64,000 nt of DNA from Alphaproteobacteria bacterium (GTDB taxonomy: Bacteria; Pseudomonadota; Alphaproteobacteria; 16-39-46), in NCBI GenBank assembly GCA_018401675.1, contig JAGYKM010000003.1:1-64000 (forward strand), given 5' to 3'. The position numbers and the translations under genes are program-made. The notes below the pieces were generated by a model. That model saw nothing but the letters and a program-made list of their open reading frames with translations. It searched no databases and was not told where the DNA came from. This document shows positions 1-9,813 of the stretch, one piece after another. Within the stretch, counting starts at the first letter, position 1. Every line of letters begins with the position of its first letter.

Positions 1-392
1 TTATAGGCCTCCATTCCTACTTGTTGGAGTGCGCTCATTACTTTTTGTTCACACTCCGGCGTGACTTGCTGAAACGGACCTAAGCGAGACCATAATCCAA
101 AGGAAACAATATCAAATACGGTTAAAGGGAAGGTGATATCCACATCACAGCGTTGAGGAAGGTAGGCTGTGGTAGAAAATGTGTTCGTCAGCGATCCTTT
201 GTAAGGAGACAGAAAACCCATAATAACCTTAAGAAGGGTGCTTTTTCCACCTCCATTAGGCCCTACAATAGCTGTAAGGGATTGAGCTTCGATGGTTCCC
301 GAAATATCATAAAGGATAGTTTCAATCCCATACCTTGCGTAGATATGGTTTAGAGTGAGTGCAGGGGAGGAGGGAGCTATAGAGGAATTCAT
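1..392 (-). CDS. Metal-ion ABC transporter ATP-binding protein (ZnuC/MntB-like), partial
   Basis: This is the N-terminal 130 residues of an ATPase that would power import of zinc or manganese; the rest lies beyond the left window edge. A Walker A motif GPNGGGKST sits at about residues 44-52. A Q-loop region AYLPQRCDVD follows at about 78-87, then ITFPLTVFDIVSFG, which is typical of the metal-chelate (Zn/Mn) subfamily. The signature motif and Walker B are outside the window. The metal cannot be told from this part. A tiny membrane-protein ORF lies just upstream in the same direction. Confidence 0.88.
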   Translation of the reverse strand, partial: MNSSIAPSSPALTLNHIYARYGIETILYDISGTIEAQSLTAIVGPNGGGKSTLLKVIMGFLSPYKGSLTNTFSTTAYLPQRCDVDITFPLTVFDIVSFGLWSRLGPFQQVTPECEQKVMSALQQVGMEAY

Positions 393-397
393 TTTTT

Positions 398-493
398 TTA
401 CAAGGCCCAAAGAACCAGAAACCAGAGCACAATAATAAAACAAGCCACAATAAGAAGCCGTTCTTTTATACCCATGGCGAGAAGCGATTTCAT
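398..493 (-). CDS. Small single-span membrane protein (31 aa)
   Basis: A short ORF starts MKSLLAMGIKERLL, continues with one hydrophobic helix (about residues 13-31) and ends almost directly after it. A GGGA ribosome-binding site sits about 5 bases before this ATG. A longer in-frame start at 541 has no such site, so the shorter form is preferred. The stop lies 5 bases before the start of the metal-transporter ATPase gene, so the two are probably co-transcribed. I do not recognise the family. It could be a small accessory subunit of the transporter or a chance hydrophobic ORF. Confidence 0.4.
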   Translation of the reverse strand: MKSLLAMGIKERLLIVACFIIVLWFLVLWAL

Positions 494-757
494 ATAATTC
501 CCTTTTAGACCCGATTGCACTGGTGGTGAAAGATAGGTCATAGCGATAACGGTGGCTTTCTAGAAATATTCATATACACTTATAGATTCAGTCGAGGTGG
601 TATGCTCTTCCAATCATTGACACATCTTTTAAAATATTGGAAGCTTTTAGTATTATTGCAAGGTTTTGGACAAAAAGTGAACTGAAAAAAAGGACCTTGG
701 TTATGGGATGATGAACGCCCAAAATTTATAAAATACGACCAACAACAAGGAAGAAAG

Positions 758-1873
758 ATGATCTTGATGGGAGATATTCGCAAGAAGATAACTTTTAAGA
801 CAATAACAAGGAGCAAGTTTAGGGTTCTTAAATTATTCAGCCTATTATTTGCTTTTAGTTTGGTCTTAGGGATCCTAAGCAAAGCCAATGCTTTAGACAG
901 GCTGGACATGATTCGACAAAGAGGTCTTATTACCGCTGGTATTTCCTATGAGATTTTGGGATTTTCACGACCTGATCGTATGGGGAACTGGGAAGGAATA
1001 GACGTCGACTTTATGAGAGCTGCAGCTGTGGCTTTGTTTGGAGATGAACGCCGTGTTCAGTTTATCCAAGTGGGTCCTAATCAGCAATTTGAAGAACTTA
1101 GTTCGGGAAAAGTTGATATCCTGGCAAGTTCTCTTCCTAGAGATTTTTATGCAAAACTTTTACCCGAAGTAATCTTTATTCCTCCTTTATTTTACGATAC
1201 CAGCGGATTTCTCACTCCCCGTCAGCTTGGACTGCGCTCGCCTCTCCAAGTAAATGGATTGCGCGTGTGTATAGCTGATGTCCCAGAGCTCCTTGATGGA
1301 ATGGTTCAATTTTACGCCCAGAATAATATGAAGGTTATAAGTTTGGTTAAAGGCACTCTCTATACGGCGAGTGATAGTTACATTAAAAACAAGTGTGATG
1401 CTTTTTTTGCCCGGAGATCTCAGTTATTGGGGTTTCTTAAAGATCTAAATCATCTGAAATTGAATAATAAATTCTTAGATCTATCATTTCCCATCAGTGA
1501 ATTGTCAGCTTCTGTTATGGCGCGAGATCACAGTGTGGTCCAGCTTTTGTACTGTGTTCGTAATACTCTCATTTTTGCAGAACAGCTGGGAATTACCTCC
1601 GAAAATATCCAAAGGCTTCAAGAAAGTCAAAATCCCAACTATGATTTCTTTATTAAAAGCACTGTTCAATGGGGAAGCCCTCTCAATCTTCAGCCCGACT
1701 GGGCTCATTTGATGATCCAAAAAATGGGCAATTACCGACAAATTTACCGGAGGAGTTTTGCGTCGTTCAAAGCTTGGGATCTCATAGAAGGGTTAAATCT
1801 CCTTAAAGAAGATGGGGGTAATATAGAACAGATTTGGCCAAACCCGACTGACACGTTAGTTCACAAGTCATAA
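758..1873 (+). CDS. Amino-acid ABC transporter substrate-binding protein (AapJ-like)
   Basis: This is a periplasmic solute-binding protein of the SBP_bac_3 family, closest in style to the general L-amino-acid binding protein AapJ. A long basic leader and hydrophobic segment (residues 22-40) end in a likely cleavage site SKANA at 45. The mature part opens LDRLDMIRQRG and continues GFSRPDRMGNWEGIDVDF, the expected first-lobe motif for amino-acid binders. The length (371 aa) is a little above the usual 340 because of the leader. A GGAAG ribosome-binding site precedes the ATG. The partner permease and ATPase genes are not in the window, so this is an orphan binding protein here. Confidence 0.88.
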   Translation: MILMGDIRKKITFKTITRSKFRVLKLFSLLFAFSLVLGILSKANALDRLDMIRQRGLITAGISYEILGFSRPDRMGNWEGIDVDFMRAAAVALFGDERRVQFIQVGPNQQFEELSSGKVDILASSLPRDFYAKLLPEVIFIPPLFYDTSGFLTPRQLGLRSPLQVNGLRVCIADVPELLDGMVQFYAQNNMKVISLVKGTLYTASDSYIKNKCDAFFARRSQLLGFLKDLNHLKLNNKFLDLSFPISELSASVMARDHSVVQLLYCVRNTLIFAEQLGITSENIQRLQESQNPNYDFFIKSTVQWGSPLNLQPDWAHLMIQKMGNYRQIYRRSFASFKAWDLIEGLNLLKEDGGNIEQIWPNPTDTLVHKS

Positions 1874-2166
1874 AGATACCCAGTTTTATGGAGCTTCGAA
1901 TCTATATTTCGGATGGAAATACCTTTTGTCTAAAAAGGGTGAGGAACCCCTAGGGCGGAAAAACTAAATAAGGCCCCGATTGTTATTGGGCTAATTAAAT
2001 TAGACGTCATTTTACTACTTAAACTAAACTTTTATAAAGACGGAAGCGGTCCAACTTTATTGGGATCAATCCGTTTGTGAATCTACTTTTTTGAATAAAT
2101 ATGACTATGTTTATTTATCCGACATAAATAAAAGAGAAAATAGTAAACACAAAGGAGTCTTTCAAA
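1874..2166. other. Intergenic stretch
   Basis: No gene is recognised. The only clear element is the AAAGGAG ribosome-binding site at 2151-2157 for the following interrupted ORF. A weak GC-rich inverted repeat near 1970-1990 could end transcription of the upstream gene but lacks a good T-tract. Confidence 0.5.
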
Positions 2167-2475
2167 ATGAAGGAATCAGCTCTTTCTCTATCCATTATCT
2201 TAGCTGGTTCAGCTTGATCACTTCCGGTTGCGGTTTGGGCCGATCCAGAGATGTCGACTGCAAAAAACGAAAGGCCATACGAAGAAGCCACAGATGGTAA
2301 AAACAGCATCAGGAAAAACCCCTCGGTAAAACCCCTTAGGGTGTACGGGGTGGACGAAAAGATGCATAGGAAGGTTATACGGGTTGTATTATCATCAGGA
2401 GCCACTTTCCCAGAGTATTACCCGGAGGTTGTTGAACCTGATTTCAAGAAGGGATTAAGAGAAAGAAAAAAGTAG
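2167..2475 (+). pseudogene. Small exported protein interrupted by an in-frame TGA
   Basis: An AAAGGAG site lies 9 bases before an ATG. The frame reads MKESALSLSIILAGSA, then TGA (2215-2217), then SLPVAVWADPE and on to a normal TAG, 103 codons in all. Reading the TGA as any residue gives an ordinary signal peptide with a likely VWA-DP cleavage. The mature part is about 75 residues, hydrophilic and Lys/Glu-rich, ending KGLRERKK. I do not recognise a family. Since TGA ends other genes here, the simplest view is a nonsense mutation of a real gene, or a base error of TGG to TGA. A shorter product could start at the in-frame ATG at 2251 but would lack the signal. Confidence 0.5.
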
Positions 2476-2732
2476 GATTTGGCTGAATTGACTAGATAAT
2501 TCCGAAGATCGGTCCGTGAGATTCAGCGCTTGGGAAACAAAAAAAGATGCCTTGTGGCACGTATTTTTGTAATATTTTTCGGGTTTCACGACGGAGGATT
2601 TTGTAAAGTTTCTCTTGAGTTAAGACCCAAGCGCTATCTGTCCTATGAATACTTCTTATTTACAGATACCCTGTCTAGCTACTTACTTAAATTTCATGGG
2701 AAAAAAATTATCCATGGGCAGAGGATGCCAGT

Positions 2733-3718
2733 CTATTTCAGCCAGGGAAAATGCCTTGTTAAATGGGCATATAAATAAATTACCAAGCCTGCGCCAATCA
2801 CAAGAGTGATGCCGCACCATTCTTGAAGGGATGGCATAACACCTCCTTCTAGAAAGGTAAAAAGAAGCGCCCATATGATTTGTGTATAGATAAGAGCGGA
2901 GAGCAAGGAGGCATCTTGATTCTTTAATGCCAGAAGTAGAAAAAATTGCCCAAGTGCCATGAAGGTGGAAAAATAAACCAGGGGGATTAAGGTTTCCGGG
3001 TGTATACTCTGCCACGTCTCAAAGGGGAAAAAGAAGCCTCCGCCAACCCCACAAAAAAATATATAAAGAATAAATGTAGTGACGGTTTTTTCTTGAACAA
3101 GTATTTTTTTCAAAGAGATAAGCACCACTGAATCAAGAGTTATGGCTAAAATACACGCTAGGCTGGCGAGTAAGGAGATTGGCCCATGGCTTGTTTCTTG
3201 GAAGGCTATTAAAACGATACCGACAAACCCCAAACCTAGAGCGCTCCATTGTCCCAAGGAAAATCTTTCTTTTAAAAATATAATGCCAAAAAGAGAAAGG
3301 ACAAAAACTTCGGCAAAACTAAGTGAGGTGGCAATCGGCATGGGTAAATGAGCAAAGCCATAAAAAGAAGAAATAAAGCACCCGCAGATAGAGCGCCTTG
3401 AATCGACATATAGAAGGAGGACTTTTTTATTAAGGAGGAGAAAAAAGCTTTTCGATTCAACAAAATAAGAATGATGAATAAAGGAATAAACGTTATGAGG
3501 CTTCTTAAAAAAATCATTTGCCCTAAAGGATAGGCTGTAGAAAGGGGTTGGATATAAATATTAGAGGCTGCAAAAAAGAACACACCCAAAATCATCCAAA
3601 ACGCCCCTCGTGCTAAAGAAGAGACGGAAGAAAGAGAAGAGGAGAAAAAAGGAAGTTTCATTGGATGCTGTGGACCAATTCTGAGCTCACTTAGGTGGCG
3701 ATGGAGAATAATGACCAA
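2733..3718 (-). pseudogene. DMT-superfamily (EamA/RhaT) transporter, frameshifted
   Basis: This is an inner-membrane carrier of the drug/metabolite transporter superfamily, split into two frames. The first half (3718 to about 3370) contains RGAFWMILGVFFFAASN and several membrane helices. The second (about 3370 to 2733) continues with PIATSLSFAEVFVLSLFG and the second EamA repeat. One extra T in the T-run at 3361-3365 (read on the minus strand) would restore LFYGFAHLPMPIA and a single protein of about 300 residues. No premature stop exists apart from this frameshift. A similar but intact transporter gene lies just upstream, so the pair may be paralogs. The substrate is unknown. Confidence 0.75.
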
Positions 3719-3807
3719 GAAGCATGCTTATAGTGAACTGAGGACTTTGATTTGGCATAAACCACTTGGTCTAAGATTCTGGTTTAGATCTTTGGTAACT
3801 TTGGCTT

Positions 3808-4749
3808 TTATTCAAAAGGTATATTTCTTTGAGACTCTTTTGGATCGTGTCGGACCACATAAAAACCAGCTGAAATGATCAATACAGCGCCCAGAATCGT
3901 CCATAAATCAGGAATTTCTCCCCAAAAAATATAGCCAAAAAGAACACCCCAAATGAAAGATGAAAAGATCATGGGGGCAAGTACGCCGGTTGGGGCATGG
4001 CGAAAAGCATGGGTTACAAAGAGCTGACCACAAAAAGAGCAAATGCCTTGAAGCAGAAAAAAGAAAACCTCTTGCAAGGTGGGAGCTATAGGGACCCAAT
4101 CCAAATAGAGAAGCACTAAGATAAAGGGTAAAGAGTAAATGGCGTAAAAGAACATGAGCGCATTGGAAGAATGGTATTTGACAAGTTTTCGAGGGTACAT
4201 AATCACGATACCATCTAAGAGAGGGGCTATCACAACGAGGAGAGGTGCAATGTGGACTAGGTCAAACAAGTCTGATGAAGGCCTAACAGCAACCACTACG
4301 CCAATAAAGCCCACTGTCATTGCAATCCACTGTTTACCAGAAACCTTTTCTTTGAGCATGGGTATGGCAAAGATACTCATGAAAAAAATTTGAGAAAAGC
4401 ACAAAACCGTAGCATTGGCAAAGGGCAGCACTTTGAATCCATTGAAAATGGCCCATAGAGAAACGGCAATCATGGCCCCTCTTAGAATGAGGTGGAGTTT
4501 CTGAGAAGGGTTTATGGTTTGTTTGAGGGTAAGCCTATCTTTGCCTCGAAATACGAATAACGAACTCAATAAACAAAATATAACACCCCTGGAAAAGAGG
4601 ACTTGGGCAACGGTGTAAGTTTGAGATATTTCTTTGATAAGAACATTCGATACTGAGAAACAGAAATATGCTGTAACCATTAAGATAACACCCAAAAGCA
4701 CAGTCTTGTGCGCAGAACCATCATTCCAGGTCCGAAAGTATGAGATCAT
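3808..4749 (-). CDS. DMT-superfamily (EamA) transporter
   Basis: An intact 313-residue membrane protein with about ten hydrophobic helices arranged as two EamA repeats. The first begins near residue 19 (GVILMVTAYFCFSVSN) and the second near 165. Conserved features include the LKEK segment after helix 4 and SFIWGVLFGYIFWGE in the last third. Family members export or exchange small metabolites; Rickettsia relatives transport S-adenosylmethionine. The substrate cannot be read from sequence. It lies just upstream of a frameshifted paralog on the same strand. Confidence 0.85.
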   Translation of the reverse strand: MISYFRTWNDGSAHKTVLLGVILMVTAYFCFSVSNVLIKEISQTYTVAQVLFSRGVIFCLLSSLFVFRGKDRLTLKQTINPSQKLHLILRGAMIAVSLWAIFNGFKVLPFANATVLCFSQIFFMSIFAIPMLKEKVSGKQWIAMTVGFIGVVVAVRPSSDLFDLVHIAPLLVVIAPLLDGIVIMYPRKLVKYHSSNALMFFYAIYSLPFILVLLYLDWVPIAPTLQEVFFFLLQGICSFCGQLFVTHAFRHAPTGVLAPMIFSSFIWGVLFGYIFWGEIPDLWTILGAVLIISAGFYVVRHDPKESQRNIPFE

Positions 4750-4801
4750 TATGACGGCTCCAGGGCTATAAAAAGAAATGTATAAAGGGATCTAAAATTC
4801 C

Positions 4802-5580
4802 TTAGGCGCTTACAGCTTCTTTAATGTAGTCGTCATCAAAGTCCTCATCATCGTCATCGTCAAGGAGTAAATCAGCGGACAGGTCATCAGGTTCTGTGGC
4901 CGAAGCGCCCTTCTTCTCAAGATATTGAAAAGGTTCTTTCTCGCGTTCTTCAGCGGTATCAATGTAGTCTAGCAGAACTTTATTCAACGTTGTTAACTGG
5001 GACTTGAAGAAGTGATCTGCTCCAGGAATCACTTCGTGAGTAATGCTAATTCCTTTTTGACGTGATATTCGTTGTAAAAGGAGAGAAACTGACTCAGGCG
5101 GTACTATATCATCAAGACTACCATGAACCACCAATCCAGAAACCGGGCAGGGCGCTAAAAGCTAAAGTCATAAAGATTGGCAGGAGGCGCAATGGAAATA
5201 AAACCACGGATCTCGGGGCGTCTCATAAGGAGTTGCATGCCAATCCAAGCTCCAAAAGAAAAACCTGCTACCCAAAAAGATCGAGCATTGGGTCTAAAGG
5301 TCTGAAACCAATCAATAATCGCTGCGGCATCACTTAGCTCTCCCTCGCCATCATCGTAGGTGCCTTCGGATTTACCTACGCCACGAAAATTAAATCTAAG
5401 GACTGTGAATCCTTTTTCGACAAAAGACTGATAGGTCAGATAAGTTACCTTGTTATTCATACTTCCTCCATGACGTGGATGAGGATGAAGGATGATAGCC
5501 ACTGGTGCTTTTGGATCTGGAGAAGGGAGATATCGGGCTTCGATTCTTCCCGCAGGTCCATTTAAGATAATCTCTGGCAT
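4802..5580 (-). pseudogene. Alpha/beta hydrolase with acidic C-terminal tail, frameshifted
   Basis: The first frame (5580-5155) has the alpha/beta-hydrolase core: ILHPHPRHGGSMNN, then RFNFRGVGKSEG, then the nucleophile-elbow region GFSFGAWIG. The second frame (about 5150-4802) has HGSLDDIVPPE (the acid region) and GADHFF (catalytic His). Adding one T to the TTTT run at 5157-5160 (minus strand) joins them as FSFLAPCPVSGLVVHG. The whole would be about 259 residues. The last 25 residues are strikingly acidic (DLLLDDDDDEDFDDD) and are not part of the fold. The family is widespread and often annotated only as a hydrolase, so the substrate is unknown. Confidence 0.8.
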
Positions 5581-5805
5581 GTAGTATTCCTATTTTATGT
5601 CAAATAAGTTTTGCTCCAAACAAGAGAGGTTACAAATGGCACTTCCCTTATTCAGAAATTTCTCAACGATTCATGAAGTCTTCGAGAGTCTAGTCGAAGA
5701 CCTGGGCTAGAATGTCATTTTATCTGTGGGAGTCTACAGGAATCTTTTAGAAAAGAAGCACATTTATCAAAAACAAAAAGAGAGCAAGCTCATATTTTAT
5801 AATCT

Positions 5806-6201
5806 TCAGCGCCCTATTCTTCCCAGATGGGTAAATTTAAATCCACTATCGTATTTGAGTCCATATCCCAAGGCACGGTCAAATCCGATGTGGGCGATCC
5901 AGATTAACACAAAATAGAGCGAATCAGATTGATCGAGGTACCAAAGGACAAAACCCGCAATGATAGGGGCTCCGTAGAAGTGGGAGGCATTGTAAAAAAA
6001 AGCACCCGCTTTTTTTCCAATTAAATAGGCCAATAGACTTATATCTGGGACAAAGAAAAAGAGAAAAAAAACTTTCCAAGAAGCATCGTCGAGAAGGGCG
6101 TAAGCAGTCGTTGCCGCACCCAAGACAAGAAGCCCCTCCAGCCGAAGCAACCCTCTGGGTCCCCCAGTTACAGCACCATGAGTCTCACTAAAAGTTGCCA
6201 T
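5806..6201 (-). CDS. DUF4260 family membrane protein
   Basis: A 131-residue protein with four hydrophobic segments. It matches the pattern of the DUF4260 family: LRLEGL near residue 20, VPDISLLAYLIG near 52, YNASHFYGAP near 71, and IGFDRALGYGLKY followed by FKFTHLGRIG at the end. The biochemical role is not known for this family. It has about 300 bases of non-coding DNA before the divergent iscR gene. Confidence 0.85.
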   Translation of the reverse strand: MATFSETHGAVTGGPRGLLRLEGLLVLGAATTAYALLDDASWKVFFLFFFVPDISLLAYLIGKKAGAFFYNASHFYGAPIIAGFVLWYLDQSDSLYFVLIWIAHIGFDRALGYGLKYDSGFKFTHLGRIGR

Positions 6202-6360
6202 ACATATCCTCGTTTCATAAGGGTAGCCCCCTCAAGGCTATAATTCCGAGCCCAATTCTCCAGGGATTATAGATCTATTCGAGGGTGCTGTCTACTCTGT
6301 TTACCATCTTATCATCAACTTACGCGAAATTGTACGCACAGGTCTTAGTCAGTTCGATTT

Positions 6361-6388
6361 TTGCAGAAACGAAGTTCTTGGGTATAAT
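6361..6388 (+). promoter_or_regulatory. Candidate promoter for the isc operon
   Basis: TTGCAG at 6361-6366 and a perfect TATAAT at 6383-6388 are separated by 16 bases. They lie about 115 bases before iscR and point towards it. IscR normally represses its own operon by binding near the promoter; no specific IscR site was identified by eye. Confidence 0.5.
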
Positions 6389-6502
6389 ACGTGAGATTTA
6401 ACTGGCGGTTTATTCCACGCCAAGATCTCTTTACAAAAGCCTACTTATTTAGTAAGGATTAAATCATCGATATGTATTTAACCGCTCTTTCCGGAAAAGA
6501 TC

Positions 6503-7036
6503 ATGAAATTAAGCGCTCGAGGCAGATACGCAGTAATGGCTTTGGTGGATATTTGTTTGTTTGAGCGAAGAGACCAACCAAGGATTCCTCATTCTTTAGC
6601 GATTATTGCTCAAAATCAAGGTATTTCATTGGCTTATCTTGAGCAAATCTTTATGAAGCTCAAGAAAAAAGGCATTGTGACCAGCATCAGGGGTATCACA
6701 GGCGGCTATTGTCTTGCTTCCTCTCCGGAAGTCTTAACTTTGGCCGATATTTTTGACAGCGTGGATGAAACTTTTACCGCGACTGCTTGCCACTCTGGAA
6801 AGGTGGCAGAATGTATCCCGAGCCGAGGAAGATGTGCCGTGCACCATGTGTGGATGGACCTGGAGATCAAGGTTCATGCCTATCTGCAAAGCATCACCCT
6901 TGCGTCTATTGTGGAGAGTATTAAGAAGGGAGAGGGGGCTGAAAACCTTGTTCCCGGGCCATCCTTGGGCCTTATGGGTCATGAGAGGAGGACATCGGAG
7001 GGTTCTGTATACCTAGGGAAGGGGATCACGGTATGA
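6503..7036 (+). CDS. iscR: Rrf2-family Fe-S regulator IscR
   Basis: IscR senses Fe-S cluster status with its own [2Fe-2S] cluster and controls the isc operon. The N-terminal winged helix begins MKLSARGRYAVMALVDI, the classic Rrf2 start, and includes LAYLEQIFMKLKKKGIV and RGITGGYCLA. Cluster-ligand candidates are C96, C104, C111 and H114 or H115. The Cys spacings are slightly wider than in the E. coli protein (C92, C98, C104, H107). At 177 aa it is slightly longer than E. coli IscR. Its stop overlaps the next start (ATGA), so it is translationally coupled to the first cysteine desulfurase. Confidence 0.93.
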   Translation: MKLSARGRYAVMALVDICLFERRDQPRIPHSLAIIAQNQGISLAYLEQIFMKLKKKGIVTSIRGITGGYCLASSPEVLTLADIFDSVDETFTATACHSGKVAECIPSRGRCAVHHVWMDLEIKVHAYLQSITLASIVESIKKGEGAENLVPGPSLGLMGHERRTSEGSVYLGKGITV

Positions 7037-8169
7037 TCTATCTGGATTATAATAGCTCCGCCCCCTGCGATATTCGGGTGATCCATAGGGTGACAGAGGT
7101 TTTAAAGCAAGTGGGCAATACGTCTTCCGTGCATAGATGTGGCCAACTGATGAGCTCTTTATTAAGTCAAGCTCGTAGGCGAATTGCAGATTTCTTGGAT
7201 GTTTCTAAGGATTCTTTACTATTCACCAGTGGGGCTACTGAGTCAAATCATATGATTTTACAAGGCATTGATCGAGACGTTCTTTTGATCTCGGCCTTAT
7301 CTCATCCTTCCGCCTTGGAAGCAGTGGCCCTGTCTAAGAAGGTCTACCATATTCTTCCGGTCACTGAAGACGGGCTTCTCGATCTCGATGTTTTAACGCG
7401 CTATGTAACACACTACAGTGAGTCTTCAATTCTTCTTTCCTTGAGCTATGGGGAATCCGAAACGGGCATATTGCAACCTCTTGATGCTATTATGGGGATT
7501 TGCAAAGCCGCAGATGTATTTGTCCACCTTGATGCTTCTCAAGCCTTAGGTCGTGTGCCTCTTTTGTTGAGAAAATGGGGCGTAGGGGCGGTTAGTTTTT
7601 CCGGGCATAAAGTTGGAGCTCCTCAAGGAGTAGGGGCTGTATACATTCAAAACCGGGCGCTTCTTCACCGATTCATGGGGGGGGGAGGTCAAGAAGGAGG
7701 TCTTCGATCCGGGACCCCCAATCTTTCTGGCATCGTGGGTTTTGCAGAGGCGATGGATTCTATATCTTCTTCACTCTGGGCTGAAGTGGAAAACAAAAGA
7801 AATCGGATGGAGTCACATCTTATGGAGTGGAACCCCGATTTATATATAGCTGGCAAGAAACGTGACCGTCTTCCCAACACGAGTTTGATGGCTACCGGGT
7901 CTCTTTCGTCCCACATTCAGGTGATTCGGCTAGATGGCGAAGGTATTTGTGTTTCAGCAGGGAGCGCTTGTGGGGCAAAAAAACAACTTCCCCTTCACTC
8001 CTTGACCGTCATGAAGGTGGCTCAAAAAAAGGCTAATTCCGGTATTCGTGTTAGTATAGGCCCCAAAACTACATGGGATGAAATAGATTTCTTTATGAGG
8101 GCCTATCAACGTATTCATGAAACTGCCCTCCCAATCTCAAAAAAAATGCCGAATAGGAGTAAAATATGA
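7033..8169 (+). CDS. Cysteine desulfurase, NifS/IscS-type paralog
   Basis: This is a PLP enzyme that removes sulfur from cysteine to supply Fe-S assembly. It has a PLP lysine in [12 protein letters not shown] (K193), H91 and D167 in the cofactor pocket, and a catalytic Cys in [10 protein letters not shown] (C313). All needed residues are present. It is the first of two tandem desulfurases, an arrangement also known from Rickettsiales isc operons. It is shorter and more divergent than the second copy; for example its segment after the catalytic Cys is [10 protein letters not shown]. It overlaps iscR and the next gene by 4 bases each. Confidence 0.9.
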   Translation: MIYLDYNSSAPCDIRVIHRVTEVLKQVGNTSSVHRCGQLMSSLLSQARRRIADFLDVSKDSLLFTSGATESNHMILQGIDRDVLLISALSHPSALEAVALSKKVYHILPVTEDGLLDLDVLTRYVTHYSESSILLSLSYGESETGILQPLDAIMGICKAADVFVHLDASQALGRVPLLLRKWGVGAVSFSGHKVGAPQGVGAVYIQNRALLHRFMGGGGQEGGLRSGTPNLSGIVGFAEAMDSISSSLWAEVENKRNRMESHLMEWNPDLYIAGKKRDRLPNTSLMATGSLSSHIQVIRLDGEGICVSAGSACGAKKQLPLHSLTVMKVAQKKANSGIRVSIGPKTTWDEIDFFMRAYQRIHETALPISKKMPNRSKI

Positions 8170-9383
8170 GTTCTTCTTCCTTAATATATTTGGATTATCA
8201 AGCGACCACGCCTTGCGACCCTAGAGTGCTAGAGAAGATGATGCCTTATTTTAAAGAAATATATGGCAACCCACATTCTAGAAACCACGATTTTGGTTGG
8301 AAAGCAGAGCAAGGGGTAGAGGCGGCCCGAGCTCAAGTTGCTGCGACCATAGGAGCAGACGCTAAAGAGATCATATTTACTAGCGGAGCTACTGAATCCA
8401 ACAATTTAGCGATCAAAGGGGCCGCCAAATTCTACAGCGAGAAGCGCCATATTATTACTACCCAGATAGAGCATAAGTGTGTCCTAGCCTCTTGTCGGCA
8501 GCTGGAACGAGAAGGGTGGGAGATCACCTACTTGCCTGTCGGGAAAACCGGAAGGATTGATCTGGATCAGCTTAAAAAGGCTATGAGGCCAGATACATTG
8601 ATGGTTTCGGTTATGGCCGTTAATAATGAAATCGGGGTGATTCAACCTATTGAAGAAATAGGGGCCATGTGTCGTGAGAAGGGTGTTTTATTTCACACCG
8701 ATGCGGCTCAGGCGGTGGGTAAAATCCCCTTAGATGTTAAAAAGATGAATATCGATTTACTCAGTATTTCAGGGCATAAACTTTATGGGCCCAAAGGAAT
8801 TGGAGCTTTATATATATCTCGCAAACCCAGGGTAAGGCTGGAAGCTCTCATCCACGGAGGTGATCAAGAGAGAGGATTTAGATCGGGAACATTGCCCACG
8901 CCCTTGTGCGTGGGACTCGGAGAAGCGTGCGCCCTTGCTCAGCAAGAGATGGAATCGGAAAATAGCCGTATTGAGGGGCTACGAAAGCAATTTTTAAAGA
9001 AGATCTTTTCGTCTTTAAGTGATGTTACATTGAATGGGGACGAGGCTTATCGTATTCCTGGAAATATTAACCTAAGTTTTGCTTATGTAGAAGGAGAGGG
9101 GCTGATGATGGGCATTAAAGATCTAGCTCTTTCTTCTGGATCGGCGTGCACATCTCAATCTTTAGAGTCGTCTTATGTATTAAGGGCATTGGGGGTTGAT
9201 GATGATTTAGCCCCAACGTCTTTGCGGATTGGTCTAGGCCGATTTACCACTCATGAGGAAGTGGATTATGCGGCAGACTCTATTTGTCGAGCTGTTCTTA
9301 AGTTGCGTGAGATGAGCCCCCTTTGGGAAATGGCTCAAGCGGGCATAGATCTAAGAACTGTCCAATGGGGACAACATCACTAA
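8166..9383 (+). CDS. iscS: Cysteine desulfurase IscS
   Basis: This is the main sulfur donor of the ISC system. It provides persulfide to IscU and to tRNA thiolation, probably including MnmA encoded further on. It is 405 residues, the normal length. Key residues are H103, D179, the PLP lysine K205 in [12 protein letters not shown], and catalytic C328 in [21 protein letters not shown]. It opens [16 protein letters not shown], nearly identical to IscS of other proteobacteria. The start overlaps the upstream paralog by 4 bases, and iscU follows after 20 bases. Confidence 0.95.
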   Translation: MSSSSLIYLDYQATTPCDPRVLEKMMPYFKEIYGNPHSRNHDFGWKAEQGVEAARAQVAATIGADAKEIIFTSGATESNNLAIKGAAKFYSEKRHIITTQIEHKCVLASCRQLEREGWEITYLPVGKTGRIDLDQLKKAMRPDTLMVSVMAVNNEIGVIQPIEEIGAMCREKGVLFHTDAAQAVGKIPLDVKKMNIDLLSISGHKLYGPKGIGALYISRKPRVRLEALIHGGDQERGFRSGTLPTPLCVGLGEACALAQQEMESENSRIEGLRKQFLKKIFSSLSDVTLNGDEAYRIPGNINLSFAYVEGEGLMMGIKDLALSSGSACTSQSLESSYVLRALGVDDDLAPTSLRIGLGRFTTHEEVDYAADSICRAVLKLREMSPLWEMAQAGIDLRTVQWGQHH

Positions 9384-9403
9384 TCGGAAAGGATAATCAA
9401 ACA

Positions 9404-9793
9404 ATGAGTTACTCAAAACGCGTTATAGATCATTATGAGAACCCATCCAATGTGGGGAGTCTTAATCCAGAAGACAAAGATGTAGGGACGGGATTGGTGG
9501 GTGCGCCAGCCTGTGGAGACGTGATGAAGCTCCAGATAAAAGTGAATCCTTCAGGGCATATTGAAGAGGCCAAATTTAAAACTTTTGGGTGTGGTTCAGC
9601 AATTGCTTCAAGCTCAGTGGTAACAGAGTGGTTGAAAGGAAAAACTTTAGAAGAGGCCGCTCAGATCAAAAATGCTGATATAGCCTCCTATTTAGCTTTG
9701 CCCCCTGTTAAAATTCATTGTTCTGTGCTGGCCCATGAAGCTATTAGTGCGGCTATATCAGACTATAGCTTGAAACAAGCTCCCAAGCTCTAA
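9404..9793 (+). CDS. iscU: Fe-S cluster scaffold IscU
   Basis: IscU is the scaffold on which [2Fe-2S] clusters are built. The ATG at 9404 is preceded by AAAGGA, and the product is 129 aa, the family length. Cluster residues C37 (ACGD), D39, C63 (FGCGSA), H105 and C106 (IHCSVLA) are all present. The LPPVK motif at 99-103, which is the site recognised by the HscA chaperone, is intact. That is notable because the hscA gene downstream appears broken. An earlier in-frame start inside iscS is less likely, since the protein starting MSYSKRVIDHYENP matches the family start. Confidence 0.95.
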   Translation: MSYSKRVIDHYENPSNVGSLNPEDKDVGTGLVGAPACGDVMKLQIKVNPSGHIEEAKFKTFGCGSAIASSSVVTEWLKGKTLEEAAQIKNADIASYLALPPVKIHCSVLAHEAISAAISDYSLKQAPKL

Positions 9794-9813
9794 GAGAGAA
9801 TATCAGACAACAA

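Noticed and set aside
2215-2217. TGA read as tryptophan (altered genetic code)
   Set aside because: TGA ends many other clearly real genes in the window, and Trp is encoded by TGG in all of them.
2115-2405. Minus-strand ORF opposite the TGA-interrupted gene
   Set aside because: It lies over a plus-strand gene with a strong ribosome-binding site and signal peptide, and has no recognisable motif.
2530-2778. 82-codon plus-strand ORF before the DMT gene
   Set aside because: No ribosome-binding site or family pattern; it overlaps the end of the opposite-strand transporter.
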